This document shows positions 35,893 through 47,396 of a stretch of DNA of 64,000 nucleotides, piece by piece. The notes beneath the pieces were generated by a model, which was not told the DNA's origin, searched no databases, and was given only the letters and a program-made list of their open reading frames with translations. The position numbers and the translations under genes are program-made. This stretch comes from Myrica gale (taxonomy: Eukaryota; Streptophyta; Magnoliopsida; Fagales; Myricaceae): assembly GCA_963930655.1 (NCBI GenBank), contig OZ005601.1:16112001-16176000 (forward strand), read 5' to 3'. Within the stretch, counting starts at the first letter, position 1. Every line of letters begins with the position of its first letter.

Positions 35893-37110
35893 TAAAATTT
35901 TATTCGTTACAATATCATTTCAAATTGATAACATGGATCATTTATTTAATCTTTTTTAGTATAAATTTTTTTTTATTATTTTTGGTTTGAAAGATGTTTT
36001 TCTACCTAAGAATATTTAAAAGTATTGTTTTTTTAAATAATGCTTACAATTGGAAAAGAGTCTAATTTTTTTTATATAATTTTATATGTTTCGATTATAG
36101 CATAAATTTATATTCTTAAGAAATGTTTCACGTTTAGCGCTTTTAAATATGATTTTCTTTAGTTTGTTTAGTGTATTTTATGCTAGAATTGGTAAAGAAT
36201 TGTATAGAATAGGTGGAAGTTATGGCATGGGGGTCCAATGGAAAGGTCTACTTACTTGTACCTTGACAGGGTTCCTCAAACCAATCTGTCCATGAAGAAG
36301 CAAACTCCACCGTCCGTTGTCTCCGAATGACACACTTGCTCTCTCTCATTGTCCCTCGCACTGATCTTTATAGACAATACTGAACCAATTTGATCTCTAT
36401 AGAAAAAACGGACCGATCCGTCAGTGGTCCATTATCCTACGAATAATATTACTCATACAACAATTTAACTTAAATTTTACCTAGTGTCTTAATTATATAC
36501 ACAGTTAATAACCTTTTTGTTCCAAAAAATATATTTACCACCTTGAATGAGTCATTAATTATTTCATATGTTTTTATCTAAATAATATGGTCTATAAAAT
36601 CAGCCATAAGCTGTCTTTAATTGCTAGCTATTTATACTTAGGGCTGTACAAAATGACTCTAAACCCAACTCCCATTAAATATAGCCGACTTACTTTCCAT
36701 TGGATTCCATACCAAAAAGCCACAAAATGATAACAAATTATTTGACTAAGTCAGAGCACAGTCATGGTGTTTTATATTATATATGTGCGCGTCTATTATA
36801 TTATTTATTGTTCTATATTAGGCTCATCTTTCGTAATACAATTTTTTTTACTTAAAAAATAAATCAAAATTTTTGAAAGTTTTGATTGCCAACAACAAAA
36901 ATGGTGGTGTTTGGCAAGCCAAAAATTCTTACATTACAAGGTTTTAGATTACGAGAGATTAACTTTTATGTAAGTAAGAAATAAAAATTTAAATTTTGAT
37001 AAGTGAGACAATATTTTTAAGTGGTTCGATCATTGATCTATATTCATTGTTGGAAGGCTCAATTGGGCATTCAGTTTTCTCACTTATGTTTCAAAATGGT
37101 TACATTGGGC
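35893..37110. other. AT-rich intergenic sequence
   Basis: No gene found. 36890-37112 contains 'aagtggttcgatca' and related tracts that look LTR-like, and this sequence joins the ESF2-like reading frame at about 37128. It is probably an insertion or deletion junction. Confidence 0.35.
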
Positions 37111-38185
37111 TTATTTATAACCCATTAGAGAGATAAAAATCGCGCTCCTTTTTAGCAGCAGAAATTTCTAGAGCTAGCTTCTGCTCCCGAATGGCACTCT
37201 TGTAAGCTGCAACAGAAACATCTCAACTTATGCAAATTGCTTAAGCACTATAGGTTCTAACACAATCCCTCAAGGTGAATTACCAATCTCTGCAATAAGA
37301 TCATCCCACTTGAATTTATTTAAGTACTTGATATTCCAAAGATCATAATAGAATGACGACCTCTTCCTCCCACCTAAACAAGAACAAAACAAACAGGCAA
37401 TTCATTTTCACATACAAGAGAAAGAGGATCCTATCACAAGAAAGTACAAGTATTTTATACAAGCAAAGTAAAACAAATAGAACCTCTAACGTGTACCCTA
37501 GAAAGCACACAGAAAAACTAAATAAGGCCTTCGAAAATCACATTTAATGTAAAAAGTGTAGCCTCTAGTATGCCTACTTGGTAGGTCTCTCTCAAGATAG
37601 AGCTAATGTCAATCTACTGTCCCAAATATATGCAGAAACACACAAAAAAAAATTTGCAATAAAACATCCCTCTCAAAGCACATACCAATTTGTTCTCCAT
37701 TCAACATATTAGCAACCCTCTTAGCGACCTTTTTATCTGTAAATTCAACCCATCTACAGAGTGGAGACAATGATTAGCAAATAATTGGATGTACAACTAG
37801 CAATGTGATAAAGCTTTATTAAACTAAAATTTAGAAAGAGGTATCAATCACACCTACCCTTCTGAAAATACTTGCTGTTGAAACTTACCAGCTCGCTTAC
37901 GATGAAATTGAGCAGCAGGATCTGTAATATATCAAAATTCAATGATGTACAGAAAACAATGGAGGGAAATGAAAAAGGAAAATACCAAAAACTTTCTTCG
38001 AAATTTAACTGAGTGTTTACTTTCAGGTGTGAGGTATATCCGTTGTATTTCTCCATATTCAGAGAGAATCTGACGTAGCTTCACAGGATCCATGTGTGGA
38101 GGAATCCGACTCAAATAGCAAACGCCTCGCTTGTCAACTGCTCCAGCTTCCTTCAATAACCTTTTTGTCTTCTTACTTTTCCGAC

Positions 38186-39606
38186 CATGGGCGGATCCAA
38201 GGGGGTGCGGGTGGGGGCGGCCGCCCCCACTGGCCCAGCCGCCCAGGCCTGCTTTCAGGGCCAGTAGGGGCGGGACTCGGCCAGGGGGCGAACCCACTAG
38301 CCCAGTCCGTGCGGCCTACATGCTTAATTTTTTTTAAAATCAGAGGGTGAAATGACGCCGCTTTACCCTCTGATTTTTTAGAAAAAATTACTCACACCTC
38401 TCTCTCACTCTGCGATCTCTCCGTGTCTCCCTTAGCCCTCACGCCTCAGCAGTCCCTCTCACTGGTCCATTATCACTTTAACTGCACTAATACTTAAATT
38501 ATGTAGGTCTTCACTAATTTATCATTTGTCAATTAGAAAGGAAAGCATAAAAATATTATTTTTGATTAATATAATTTATTGCTGAAGTTATTTTTTAACG
38601 AGAAATAGCTGAGTGCACCAATACTTTTTGACAGACGAAGATTCTTTATTTTTATATAGGCATCAAACTCCATAATTATTGATGGGTGTTAAGAATTGTC
38701 TTCCTCATATGCTGATGGACATTTTAAAGTGTTTTGTTTTGTTCTTTTTAGATAATGGATAGATTTTTGATAAAAAAAAGCACGAAGCATGGAGTCGTCT
38801 AATACTCGTACTGTGGTTACTACTTCAAATGAAGATTCTAGTTCGAAAAGACCTCGTCCTTTGTTAAGTTTAGATGATATTATTTCTGACCTAGGGTTGC
38901 GTAAATCTATTGACTCGTATGATGCTAGGATTCAGGATCAAGTCCGTAGGGAGTACTTGATCAAACATGTTTTTCAACCTCGTGGCTATGTTTTTCTCAA
39001 GAAGAAATGTGGGAAGAATTTGAATATAGTGCATCAGAGGATGCTGTTTATTATTTTTGGTGTTATCTATTTAGACGATCTAAAGGAACACAATCCGGGG
39101 GAGATGTGTTTGTGGTGAGTGCTTGTGCAGCACAGACCACACTTGCTATCATTAAAGACATTGGGGATATATTTTTTTGTCTTATGGTTGATGAGTCTCG
39201 AAGATAGTTCAGTGAAGGAACACATGACAATGGTTTTAAGATATGTGAACAAAAGTGGATAGATAATTGAACGATTTCTTGGTGTGGAACATGTTACTGA
39301 CACATGCTACTAATCTTTAAAAACTGCTTTAGATAAATTGTTTGCAAGACACGAGTTATCAATATCCAGATTGAGAGGTCAAGGGTATGATGAGGCCTCA
39401 AAGGTCGAATTTCCGTATGATCAAATTACCATCTCTCAGTATTAGCAAATAATACAGTAAGTGTATTTCATTATTTTTAATATTTTTAGTTCTTAATTTA
39501 TTATATTGTAATTTTAAGACACTTTTTACATTATGTGGAATTTTTTTTTGATCATTTTCCCTTAGAAATTCGACCCCACTCATTTTATATCCTAGATACG
39601 CCACTG
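38186..39606 (+). mobile_element. hAT element with transposase N-terminal remnant
   Basis: The 8-bp direct repeat TTTCCGAC at 38178-38185 and 39607-39614 flanks it, diagnostic of hAT. The ends read CATGGGCGGATCCA and ...TAGATACGCCACTG. Inside, from about 38756, lies the N-terminal part of a TTF-zinc-finger/DUF4371-type hAT transposase: MDRFLIKK, a frameshift in an A run, then LLSLDDIISDLGLRKSIDSY, VRREYLIKHVFQPRGYVF, later FCLMVDES and VEHVTDTC, RLRGQGYDEAS. The catalytic and dimerisation parts are deleted. It inserted into a coding exon of the ESF2-like gene. Confidence 0.9.
38756..39420 (+). pseudogene. hAT (ZMYM/DUF4371-type) transposase N-terminal fragment
   Basis: Reads in pieces: MDRFLIKK at 38756, SSNTRTVVTTSNEDSSSKRP and the GLRKSID...REYLIKHVFQPR block at 38790-39000, then CAAQTTLAIIKDIGDIFFCL at 39120-39180 and TIVMVLRYVNK-like, IIERFLGVEHVT, LFARHELSISRLRGQ up to about 39400. 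These match the order of domains in the plant hAT 'TTF-type zinc finger' proteins. At least one internal deletion, frameshifts and stops are present. Confidence 0.78.
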
Positions 39607-39798
39607 TTTCCGACTATCTGCATTTTCACCATCCAAATCCCAATTATGCTCAACTAGCATACCTTGTTCTGTTCACCTCTTGTTCTTCCTCCTCATTCCT
39701 GGCTTCCATCAGCAAACGCTTTTTCCTTTTCTTTCTTCCATTTTCAGCACGTGCTTCATTTGATATAGAGTTCCCATTGATTGCAGACCTCTCTTTGT

Positions 39799-39919
39799 TT
39801 TTTTTTTCTAGGTAATGGGGTGGGGGAAAGCAGCCAAAGCTGCAGGCACCGGGATTCAAACCCGGGATCAGCCCTTCCTAAAGGGAAGGAGGTGCCACTC
39901 GAGCTACGAGCTCGCTGGC
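39799..39919 (-). mobile_element. tRNA-derived SINE inside ESF2-like exon
   Basis: On the minus strand it starts GGCCAGCGAGCTCGTAGC, shows a box A (TAGCTCGAGTGG) and a box B (GGTTTGAATCC), and ends in a poly(A) tract. Flanking 15-bp direct repeats CAGACCTCTCTTTGT lie at 39784-39798 and 39920-39934. About 121 bp long. It interrupts codons for ...KERSAINGNS in the host gene. The boxes drive RNA polymerase III transcription, and mobilisation depends on a LINE. Confidence 0.92.
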
Positions 39920-40534
39920 CAGACCTCTCTTTGTAAACCTCCTCTTTTTCTTTTAATAGTCGCTTCTTTGTTTTATTTTTTTCTTCTTTTATCCTTTTGT
40001 TGCAGGATTTGGGATTAGTAGAATCCCGTTCTTCCTCAGCCATTCTGGGTAAACAAAACAAAACAAACAATCATCCTTTAATGATCACATCTCCAAAAGG
40101 CAACACAGGCAATGAACAACCGCACTTAGGTGGTCCCACACTCAGGCGCATGCGCATGCACGCAAACACATGAGAGCTGCCTTACTGCTTAGGGGAAGGA
40201 AAAAAAGCTAAGAAACAAGCTCGAAACCCCAACTCTCCTTTCAACCCACAACTTCACCACCTTAGAAAGAAAGAATGAATACAAGGCTGAAATAGATCCA
40301 CGAAAAGAACTATGTAAATCATACTTTTCTACCAGATTACATGGTGGCCAACTAATGTTCCTTCACCCTCCGGGAACAGATTGCCTCCGAAGGCAATTCC
40401 CTCCAAAGGCACCGAATAGAGTGCTGAGATTGCAATTTTTCAGATCTCACGGTATAAAACAGTCCACCTCTTTTAATGAAATTTTTTTTCTCTTGCCGGC
40501 TCATTCACCCTTTTCATCTCAGCTCGGCTCCCTG

Positions 40535-40985
40535 GCTTTCTCGGAGATGGTTCTTAAGTACATAAGCCAGATTCTTCTGGAAGAGCCCTCCATTTTTTAC
40601 GACCCTTTGGGTCTCCAAAGCACCGAGAAATCCTTCTATGATGCTCTGGAAAAGAGATACCCGCTCCCCAATCAATACCAACAAGCAGGTTATCTGCATA
40701 GCCACTTCCATGGTCCAGACGGTGATCTGGTGGTAGTGGTAATTATTGTACTGATGGGTTGAAGCTTTTGGGCCGGAACATTTTCACTGATAGGGAGTCG
40801 ATTCTGCAATTTAGGAGATGCTTAGAGAAAGCAAGCCAGTTTCTCCCCAAGGATAATCAGTTGGTTATTGATTTTGAGTTTAAACCTGGTGTCAACAGAG
40901 AAACAGGGGCATCACAAGATGGTGAAGGTTGAGAAGGAGAATTCACCGGATGGGTCAAAGGGGAAAGGAGCAGATAGTTGGAAGG
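40535..40985 (+). pseudogene. GRAS (SCL14-like) gene fragment captured in Pack-MULE
   Basis: Reads MVLKYISQILLEE, FYDPLGLQSTEKSFYDALEK and RYPLPNQYQ. After a shift it reads GRNIFTDRESILQFRRCLEK, ASQFLPKDNQLVIDFEF, then KVEKENSPDGSKGKG. This is the order seen in the N-terminal region of SCARECROW-LIKE 14-type GRAS transcription regulators. The GRAS domain itself is absent. Frameshifts separate the pieces. Confidence 0.78.
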
Positions 40986-41074
40986 TCTGTGGAAATCCAG
41001 TTGACTTCGGCTCACCAAACTCGATCGTTCTTTCCAAAATTTCAGACTTCAGTTTTGAAACAGCAAGGTTAATG

Positions 41075-41255
41075 CGCAGCCTGAGCCAAGTGCAATTTTT
41101 GAAAATTGTTGGTTGTCATGAGCTCACAACTTTGTGGGAAAAGATGCCCCTGGGGCTGCAGAGTTTAAGATTCTTGAGAGAGCTATATATTGAAGGTTGC
41201 CCAACAGTAGTTTCCTTTCCACCATCTGGTTTTGCTCAACGTAAGTCATGTTATT
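41075..41255 (+). pseudogene. NB-LRR leucine-rich repeat fragment captured in Pack-MULE
   Basis: The reading frame from 40868 to 41257 (129 codons) joins a GRAS-derived segment to SLSQVQFLKIVGCHELTTLW and LQSLRFLRELYIEGCPTVVS, typical leucine-rich repeats of RPP13-like plant immune receptors. The join means the element carries a chimeric open frame. Whether it is transcribed is unknown. Confidence 0.7.
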
Positions 41256-41620
41256 AAACTAAAAAAAGAACAACTTCCTATAGAAACAGAGAAAACAAAA
41301 ACATAGGAAGAGAAAACGAACCCAGTGGATGCTCGAGCTTAAACGAAGTTTTGCCATGGATCCTGCACTACGATCACCCCTGAGAAAACCAAACACCGAA
41401 ACATTAAAATGAAGAGAGGAAAGAGACAAGCCAAAAGAGATGAAGAGAGCCAAGCCGTAGAAGAGATGAAGAGAGGAAGGAGCCAAGCCGGAAGCCTAAA
41501 AAATTCATTAAATGAGGTGGAGTATTTTCCACCGTTGGATCTGCAACTTGAATTGTCAGCCCTCCATTTGGTGCCTTCGGACGGAATTGCCTTCGGAGGC
41601 AATCCGTTCCCTCACCCTTA

Positions 41621-43427
41621 CCAAAAGTATAGTTCACTTCCAAGTAACTTTAGATTCAAAGTACTCCACCTTCCACAAGCCTAATTTCTCTACTTTCAAA
41701 TCCTAATAGAAAGGAGATGCAGAAGTAGAAACTTGAAGCTTAATTGCAAGGAGAAGTAGAAACTTGAAGACTAATTGTCGGGGCAGCTGCTGATGCAATA
41801 AAGTTTTTGGTTCCCCTCTAACCCATTAAGACCCATATAGTAGAAAGGGTTTAGCTTAAGGCCTAATGAACAAGTGTCTGGACCAAGGTTAAGGGTATCC
41901 GTATTCAGAGCTAACAAAGGGAAAGAAATCTTCTTCATAAATAGAAAAATAGCTCATCGTGGAAAGGAGATATTCACCAATTGCTATTCCTTCTCTTAGC
42001 TTAGACACAATAAGATTCTATGACCATGATTTCTCCTGGAGACTAGGACTGAGTTCCCCCAACTCCAAATTCTAGCTCAACCAGATGCCATCTTATATTC
42101 CTATAAGAAAAGTTCCCAGCAAACATTTTATAGGATTAAAATTAGCCTATAATGACCATTACTTAAGCTTAACATCTAGAACTTCAAAGTACTTATAAAA
42201 AAAAAAACATCTAGAACTTCAATCTTAATATATTTTCATCAGCTGTTATAGCTGAAAGGAGGGGTAAGGATAAAATCATACGGACACGTACGTGTACACA
42301 CACACACACACAATAGAGGAGATGTACCTACAGACACACATGGCAAACAAGAGTACACATGCACACGTAGGTATGAAACTCGTATATCAGATATATTAAG
42401 ACAATTGTTAACATCAACTACTGTAAGTAAACTAAGTCTGCATTTCCTTAAGCTACATACAAAATGGCAAAATGTACAGCCATCAGTAGTCTTAGGATCC
42501 TTCCCACCACCATCAGCTTAATGAGCTTGCTTATAATTCATTATAACTGCTATTTACACTATCACCTCGTTATTCCCGGCCAATACAACAATTTCGACCT
42601 CCCTTGACCACAGTTTCTTGTGATATGGGAACCTCAATTACTAATGAGAATCTTATGTATTAAAACAGCCAACAATTTTTGGAAAAGGGGAAAATGTAGG
42701 AGAAACTCCAAACATTTCAGTGTGATAATAAAGTTTCAACAGTACCAAATAAGTTGTTCTAGGCCACTGGATAACTTTCTTAGGGTCTTATCTTGACAAA
42801 ATCTCTAGCTGGGTCAAATGCTTTCTACGTGCTCACCATGCATACCAATTATCAAAGGGTTCCTTCTTCAGTAGATATACAACCCTAATCTTTTATTTTC
42901 TCCATGCAAGTGAACTTCAATCTCCACTACTAAATGGATGACATCTTAATTCAAAATCAATCTGATATTCAGCAAGTATGTTAGGCATTTAGGACCACAT
43001 ACAAAGCTTTGGTTCACAAAATATAATCCCCACTAAAAAACCAGGTTGTCTGACAGTAGCTTAGTTTTACACTATTGTCAATGGATCTCTCCCAAGCATG
43101 CATATTCAGTAAATGTATAATAGATGCACTATTCAGCGCAACCTAATACAGGCACTAAGACTAAAAATGTAACACCAGTTGTAGCATTACATGCATTTTT
43201 GAACAGAGGGACAGCACATTCATCCTTAAAAGCAAAAAGACAACCTCAATCAAATGACATTGTGATTGCAACTTAGCACTTCCATCATTGAGGATAGATG
43301 TTATGACAATTGTTACATAATACCACCAACAATTGGCCCAAATCAATTACCGTGGTGGGAAACAAAAGGAAACTATATATAACATTTGAAGTCCATACAT
43401 TTCACAAAACCTAAGATAAATTCATAA
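41621..43427. other. Intergenic between two MULEs
   Basis: No gene recognised. A short (CA)n microsatellite lies at about 42293-42312. Otherwise AT-rich sequence with no clear repeat ends. Confidence 0.4.
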
Positions 43428-43491
43428 TAATAAATAGGAAAATTGACAATATAATCACTAGGTTTATACCACGCTGACGATTTAGTCACTA

Positions 43492-43720
43492 GGGGGATGT
43501 TCGTTTGGAGTAAAATTGTAGGATTCTAATAGAATTATGAATATTTAGGTGATTTTACAGTGATATTGGTATACGTGCAAAAATTGTTGTATTTGTATTG
43601 ATGTGTGTAAAAAAAGTAATTTTGGGTTGTATTGGAATGCGTGTTTTTGTGATGTTGAGATTGTAAATATAAAATGTAGGATGCAAATCCTAAAAAAATG
43701 TTGGAAACAAACATGCCCTA
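43492..43720. repeat. MITE nested in left arm of the F-box MULE
   Basis: The intact right arm of the host shows that the sequence between 'gtcactag' and 'gtttcattttttt' is an insertion. Its ends read GGGGATGTTCGTTTGG and, inverted, GGGCATGTTTGTTTCC. CTAG occurs at both borders. Confidence 0.72.
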
Positions 43721-43959
43721 GGTTTCATTTTTTTACTTTATGGTCATTGAGTCCATACTCTTGTGACGATCTGGTCCTTCCGTCCATATTCCGTCCGCCA
43801 CTCTAACGGAATCTCATGTCACGTCAGCATTTTTCCCTCCTCAGAGTCGTCAGTAGTCCAATCACTTAAAATAAGCTAAACTCACCATTTAACTTATTTT
43901 TCAGCCGATCAAGAGGTCAGGCCTCTCCCCACCCCATCTCTCTCTTGGCAATCACCATT

Positions 43960-44600
43960 CTCAACGATCTTTGGAGGGATTTTCACTCAGGCCTTCAACT
44001 ATAATGTGGATAATATTTCTTCTAGAATCTACCATCTTTCTCTTGGCGGCCAGCACGAACGGAGTTTTCATGAAAAGCTCTTGGAGTTTCTTTCGGAGAA
44101 AGTTGTTTCTCATGCCTTCATGTGGTGGGTTTCTCTACTGTCGAAGCCAAATCTATGCTGGGGATTACTCCTGGCTAGTCAAATCGAGGGAAAGATGTGG
44201 AAGAGGGCAACAAGGAGCTGGTGATATATGTTTGCAACCCATTCACTAAAGAATGGATTGCTGTGAGGCCGAGTGGGTCATGCAGTGTTGGTGATAACAT
44301 TGGATTAGCTTTATGTGGTTGTTCATCTATGTCTGCTCCCATTTTCAAAGACTATTGCAGCTATGTATTGCTTCGTTTTGTACTCCTTGGAGACGAGGAA
44401 ATGGACAAAATCTAAAGAATGTTATCACTGCAAATATAAAGTTTACAAACATAGAAAAAACGTTGTGGGTACAACATTCCATTGGTTGACTCCAAACCAC
44501 CATATTGTAGCTTTTGATGTAGAGAGAGAACTCTCGAGGGTCATTAAATTACCAGGTCTAGAGAAGATCATCCAAAGACAGTATGACAGTTAATACTCAT
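43960..44600 (+). pseudogene. F-box-associated domain fragment inside MULE
   Basis: Pieces in two frames read FLYCRSQIYAGDYSWLVKSR, EEGNKELVIYVCNPFTKEW, GDNIGLALCGCSSMSAPI, YSLETRKWTKSKECYHCKYK and THWLTPNHHIVAFDVERELS-like. This is the NPxTKxW and FDxE pattern of F-box-associated (FBA) propeller domains. The F-box is not recognised. It sits between MULE terminal repeats, consistent with capture of a host gene fragment. Confidence 0.72.
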
Positions 44601-45000
44601 CATTTGTTAGATAACAATGGTGAGGTTTCTACAGCCGAAACTACCTTTATGTCATCTCCATCAACATCTTTCCTAGTATCAGCAACAGTGTCATGGGTTA
44701 CAAAACCATCAACCTTTCTTTTAGCTACCCTCTTAATTATTTTTTTCTTTACAGTTGTTTTCACTACAGTACCTTGTACAACTGAAGCACTGTTTGGATA
44801 TGCACTGTCCTTCGGTTTAACTTCCACATCTTCATTTTGAGCAGTTTTTCCCACTAGAACCTTTCTTATTACCTTTTCCCTTACAAAAGTTTTAACACCA
44901 GAAGAAGCAACTGAAGATTCCTCTAGGAGACGAAGATTCTTGGAGTTCACATTATTCTCTTCATTATCCTTTCGATCCAGCTTGTAATTCTGGATGCTGG
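44600..45000 (-). pseudogene. Lys/Val-rich reading frame, possible second captured fragment
   Basis: An open frame on the minus strand reads TFVREKVIRKVLVGKTAQNE, then VVKTTVKKKIIKRVAKRKVD. It starts next to the hAT terminus at 45005 and runs to a stop near 44600. The repetitive basic composition recalls low-complexity parts of plant nuclear proteins, but I cannot name the family. It lies in the MULE interior, opposite to the F-box-associated fragment. Confidence 0.4.
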
Positions 45001-45004
45001 TGGC

Positions 45005-45650
45005 CAGTGGCGGAGCCAGAAGCACAATCAATGGGGGGCAAACTCCTAAAGAAAAATGACAAAAAAAAATTTACTATGTAATGCAAAAAAATATCTTAAG
45101 AGTTAAAATATCAAAAATTAAAGACTAAAAACATTGCAAAATAGCTTCGTCTCAATAGTTTCAAAAATCTCCCTTTCGATGTATATCATCTTACTACCAT
45201 TCAACCATTCATCTCTCATCTTATTGCGGAAGTCAGTTTTGATAAAATTCATCGCAGAAATACTCTCTCAACGGTTGCAGTCGTAACTGATAAGACCAGT
45301 GTCAATTTAATCAGCTGATAAACCAATGGATATAGAGTATGTTTCCTTGTCTCAACCATCTTCACAGCAAGACCTCCAATATCTTGAAGCCCAGAAAAAG
45401 CATTATGACTTCTCACATCATAAATGTAGTTTCGAAGCTGATCTCTAAGTACAACATGATCAATTGCTGAGAAATCTTCTGGATAAAGCTCAGCAAAACG
45501 AAGTAACTTAGAATGATCATACGCTGCAACAACCAATTGGAGTTGGTGAGCAAAACAATGAATGTAGGTCGCAGAAGGATGATCCCTCAAAATGAGAGAC
45601 TTCAACTCATTGAGTTCACCTCGCATGTTTGATGCCCCATTATATTGTTA
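45005..45650 (-). mobile_element. Truncated hAT element with transposase C-terminal remnant
   Basis: The left end is a CAGTGGCGGAGCCAG terminal repeat. On the minus strand, 45249-45626 reads MRGELNELKSLILRDHPSAT, YIHCFAHQLQLVVAA and, after an internal deletion, VRSHNAFSGLQDIGGLAVKM, YPLVYQLIKLTLVL and TATVERVF. These are a DUF4371-region block fused to the hAT C-terminal dimerisation domain. The opposite terminal repeat and target duplication are not found, so the 5' half is lost. Confidence 0.82.
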
Positions 45651-46372
45651 TGAAATCATTAGATTCCAAAACTAGAAAATCTAAGTGACCTTTTATGTAA
45701 TTATTAGGTGAAAGTAATTGTCCGTGCGCGGACGATGTTATAAGACTCCATGATCCAAAGTGTCTTACCAATTACAACAACTTATTTTTAATATCATTGG
45801 ACCAGTGATTATTTTTTGGAAAAAGTTAAGTCTCCCAGATTATTTCTTCCATTAGGTGCTTAGGACTCGAAAATTTCAGATGCATTGTAATACTTCCTCA
45901 TCTCTCTCTGTGTTGTCTCACGGGTTCCTTCTTCTTCAGTGAGTGCAAGGCATTAATAGTAAGGTCACTGCAAAATGAAACATAAACCAAAAGGGACCGT
46001 GAAGAAGCTTATAAGAAGTATCTCGCTTCTGGTCTTAGTCGCATGGATGATGAAGGGAAAGAGAAGTTGGAGATGATGATTGCCGAGAGAGAGAGAGAGA
46101 GGGCAAGTCAGATCTCTTGACCGGCTGAAAAATAAGTTAAACGGTGAGTTTAGCTTATTTTAAGTGACTGGATTGCTGACGACGCTAAGAAGGGAAGAAT
46201 GTGATGTGGCATGAGATTTCATTAGAGGGGTTGACGGAATATGAACGGAAGAATCAGATAATCACAAGGATAAGGACTCAGTGACCATAAAATAAAAAAA
46301 ATGAAACTTAGTGACTAAGTCGTCAGCGTGACATAAACTTAGTGACCAAATTGTCAATTTCTCTAACAAATA

Positions 46373-47396
46373 ATATGCATAAAATCACATAGGAAACACC
46401 GATAAGGGGACAAAAGTATTTGGCTTGTTCTTCATGAAGATGGATTGAGTGTGGGTCAAATGACTGGACATGAGCTTAAAAAATTTAAAAGAAGGCTGCA
46501 AGTTTATCAACTGACAGCGTGTCCTAACCTTACTCTCAAACTCTACAGCCCAAAAAGTTTTGGAGCAAAATTCATTTTCTTAAAAGCAGCAAACTTGCTC
46601 TGAAAAAAAATGTCAAACTTGGCTTTATTTCGTGATCCATGCAAATTTCAGCTGCCAATCATTCGAAATAGCTAATACTCGTTTTCTAAATACTCCTTTG
46701 GACACCCAAAATTAAATTCAAAAACCAAACTATGGCCCTAGTTTTTCTGGCTCAATATCAAATACCTAGCACTTCAGAAACCCAGCACTACATAAGAAAA
46801 AGTGAGTTTTAAGTTCAAAGGAGTAGGAAGAGTTTTACAAAAGAACTCAGTCAACTCAAATGATCTAGCCAGTCTCAGGTTCTAATTGATACATCAGAAG
46901 CATTACTCCCCATTCTGAAGCAAATACAATCCTGCCCGAATTGTTAGCAGCACAAGTTTAGTGCAGCCAAAAATTTTCTTCGTCCCTTCTTAGGCTCAAA
47001 TGAAAATCTGGAGAACAGCTCAACATGGGAAACGATGCCAGATAAAAATCCTTTTGCCAATCTGGTATGACATGTTCACTAGGGAAAACTTTCAAATTAA
47101 TATTGGAAAAAATGTACTTCCTAGATTCTGAAGAAATTACTCTTCCCAAACACATACTAGGAACAAATTAGACAACAGGAATAGTTTCCAATAAAAAAAA
47201 AGTTTCCACTCTTCCCTTCAGTGTGCCCTTTACCTTCTAGACCATAGATGGAATTAACATGGACTTGCTCAGAGAAATATCTACCCTTTGGTTTGGTTGC
47301 TGTGAAAAGCAGGGAAAGAAAAGGAGATGGAGAACTTCTACAAAACTTTCCAAAGCGGTGCTAATGGGCAATATCCTTCCGGATCTGTAGAGCCTA
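46373..47396. other. Intergenic, nothing recognised
   Basis: AT-rich sequence with small spurious frames only. Confidence 0.4.

Larger units (their letters stand above)
37115..40043 (-). pseudogene. ESF2/ABT1-like rRNA-processing protein gene, broken by SINE and hAT insertions
   Basis: Homologue of yeast Esf2 / animal ABT1, nucleolar RRM proteins for 18S rRNA processing. The ATG is at 40043 (MAEEERDSTNPKS). Coding pieces: 39935-40043, 39615-39798, 38021-38185 (GVCYLSRIPPHMDPVKLRQI, SEYGEIQRIYLTPE), 37858-37921 (PAAQFHRKRAGKFQQQVF), 37686-37753 (WVEFTDKKVAKRVANMLNGE), 37284-37373 (GRKRSSFYYDLWNIKYLNKF), 37115-37206 (YKSAIREQKLALEISAAKKE). Introns fit GT/AG with consistent phase. A SINE (39799-39919) and a hAT element (38186-39606) interrupt the first coding exon, a further frameshift lies near 39650-39680, and the C-terminus ends early at YLSNGL-stop, where about a fifth of the expected protein is missing. 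It cannot make a normal protein. Confidence 0.87.
40372..41611. mobile_element. Pack-MULE carrying GRAS and NB-LRR fragments
   Basis: Terminal inverted repeats of at least 115 bp: the left begins GGGAACAGATTGCCTCC, and the inverted right begins GGGAACGGATTGCCTCC. Both share CGAAGGCAATTCC and TCCACCTC...TTTAATGAA. Flanking 9-mers TCACCCTCC (40363-40371) and TCACCCTTA (41612-41620) agree at 7 of 9 positions, as for an aged Mutator duplication. The interior holds two unrelated plant gene fragments and no transposase. Confidence 0.85.
43437..46363. mobile_element. Pack-MULE-like element carrying an F-box-associated fragment
   Basis: Long terminal inverted repeats, about 320 bp: the left starts GGAAAATTGACAATATAATC, and the inverted right starts GAGAAATTGACAATTTGGTC. 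Both continue through 'aaaataagctaaactcacc' and 'cttatttttcagccg'. The 9-bp flanks TAATAAATA (43428-43436) and TAACAAATA (46364-46372) differ at one base, as for a Mutator duplication. The left arm is split by a small MITE. The interior holds an F-box-associated fragment, a Lys-rich frame on the minus strand, and a truncated hAT element. No mudrA-type transposase is seen. Confidence 0.82.

Noticed and set aside
39835-39919. tRNA-like sequence with A and B boxes
   Set aside because: It cannot fold into a complete tRNA as read, is followed by poly(A), and is flanked by target duplications, so it is a SINE and not a tRNA gene.
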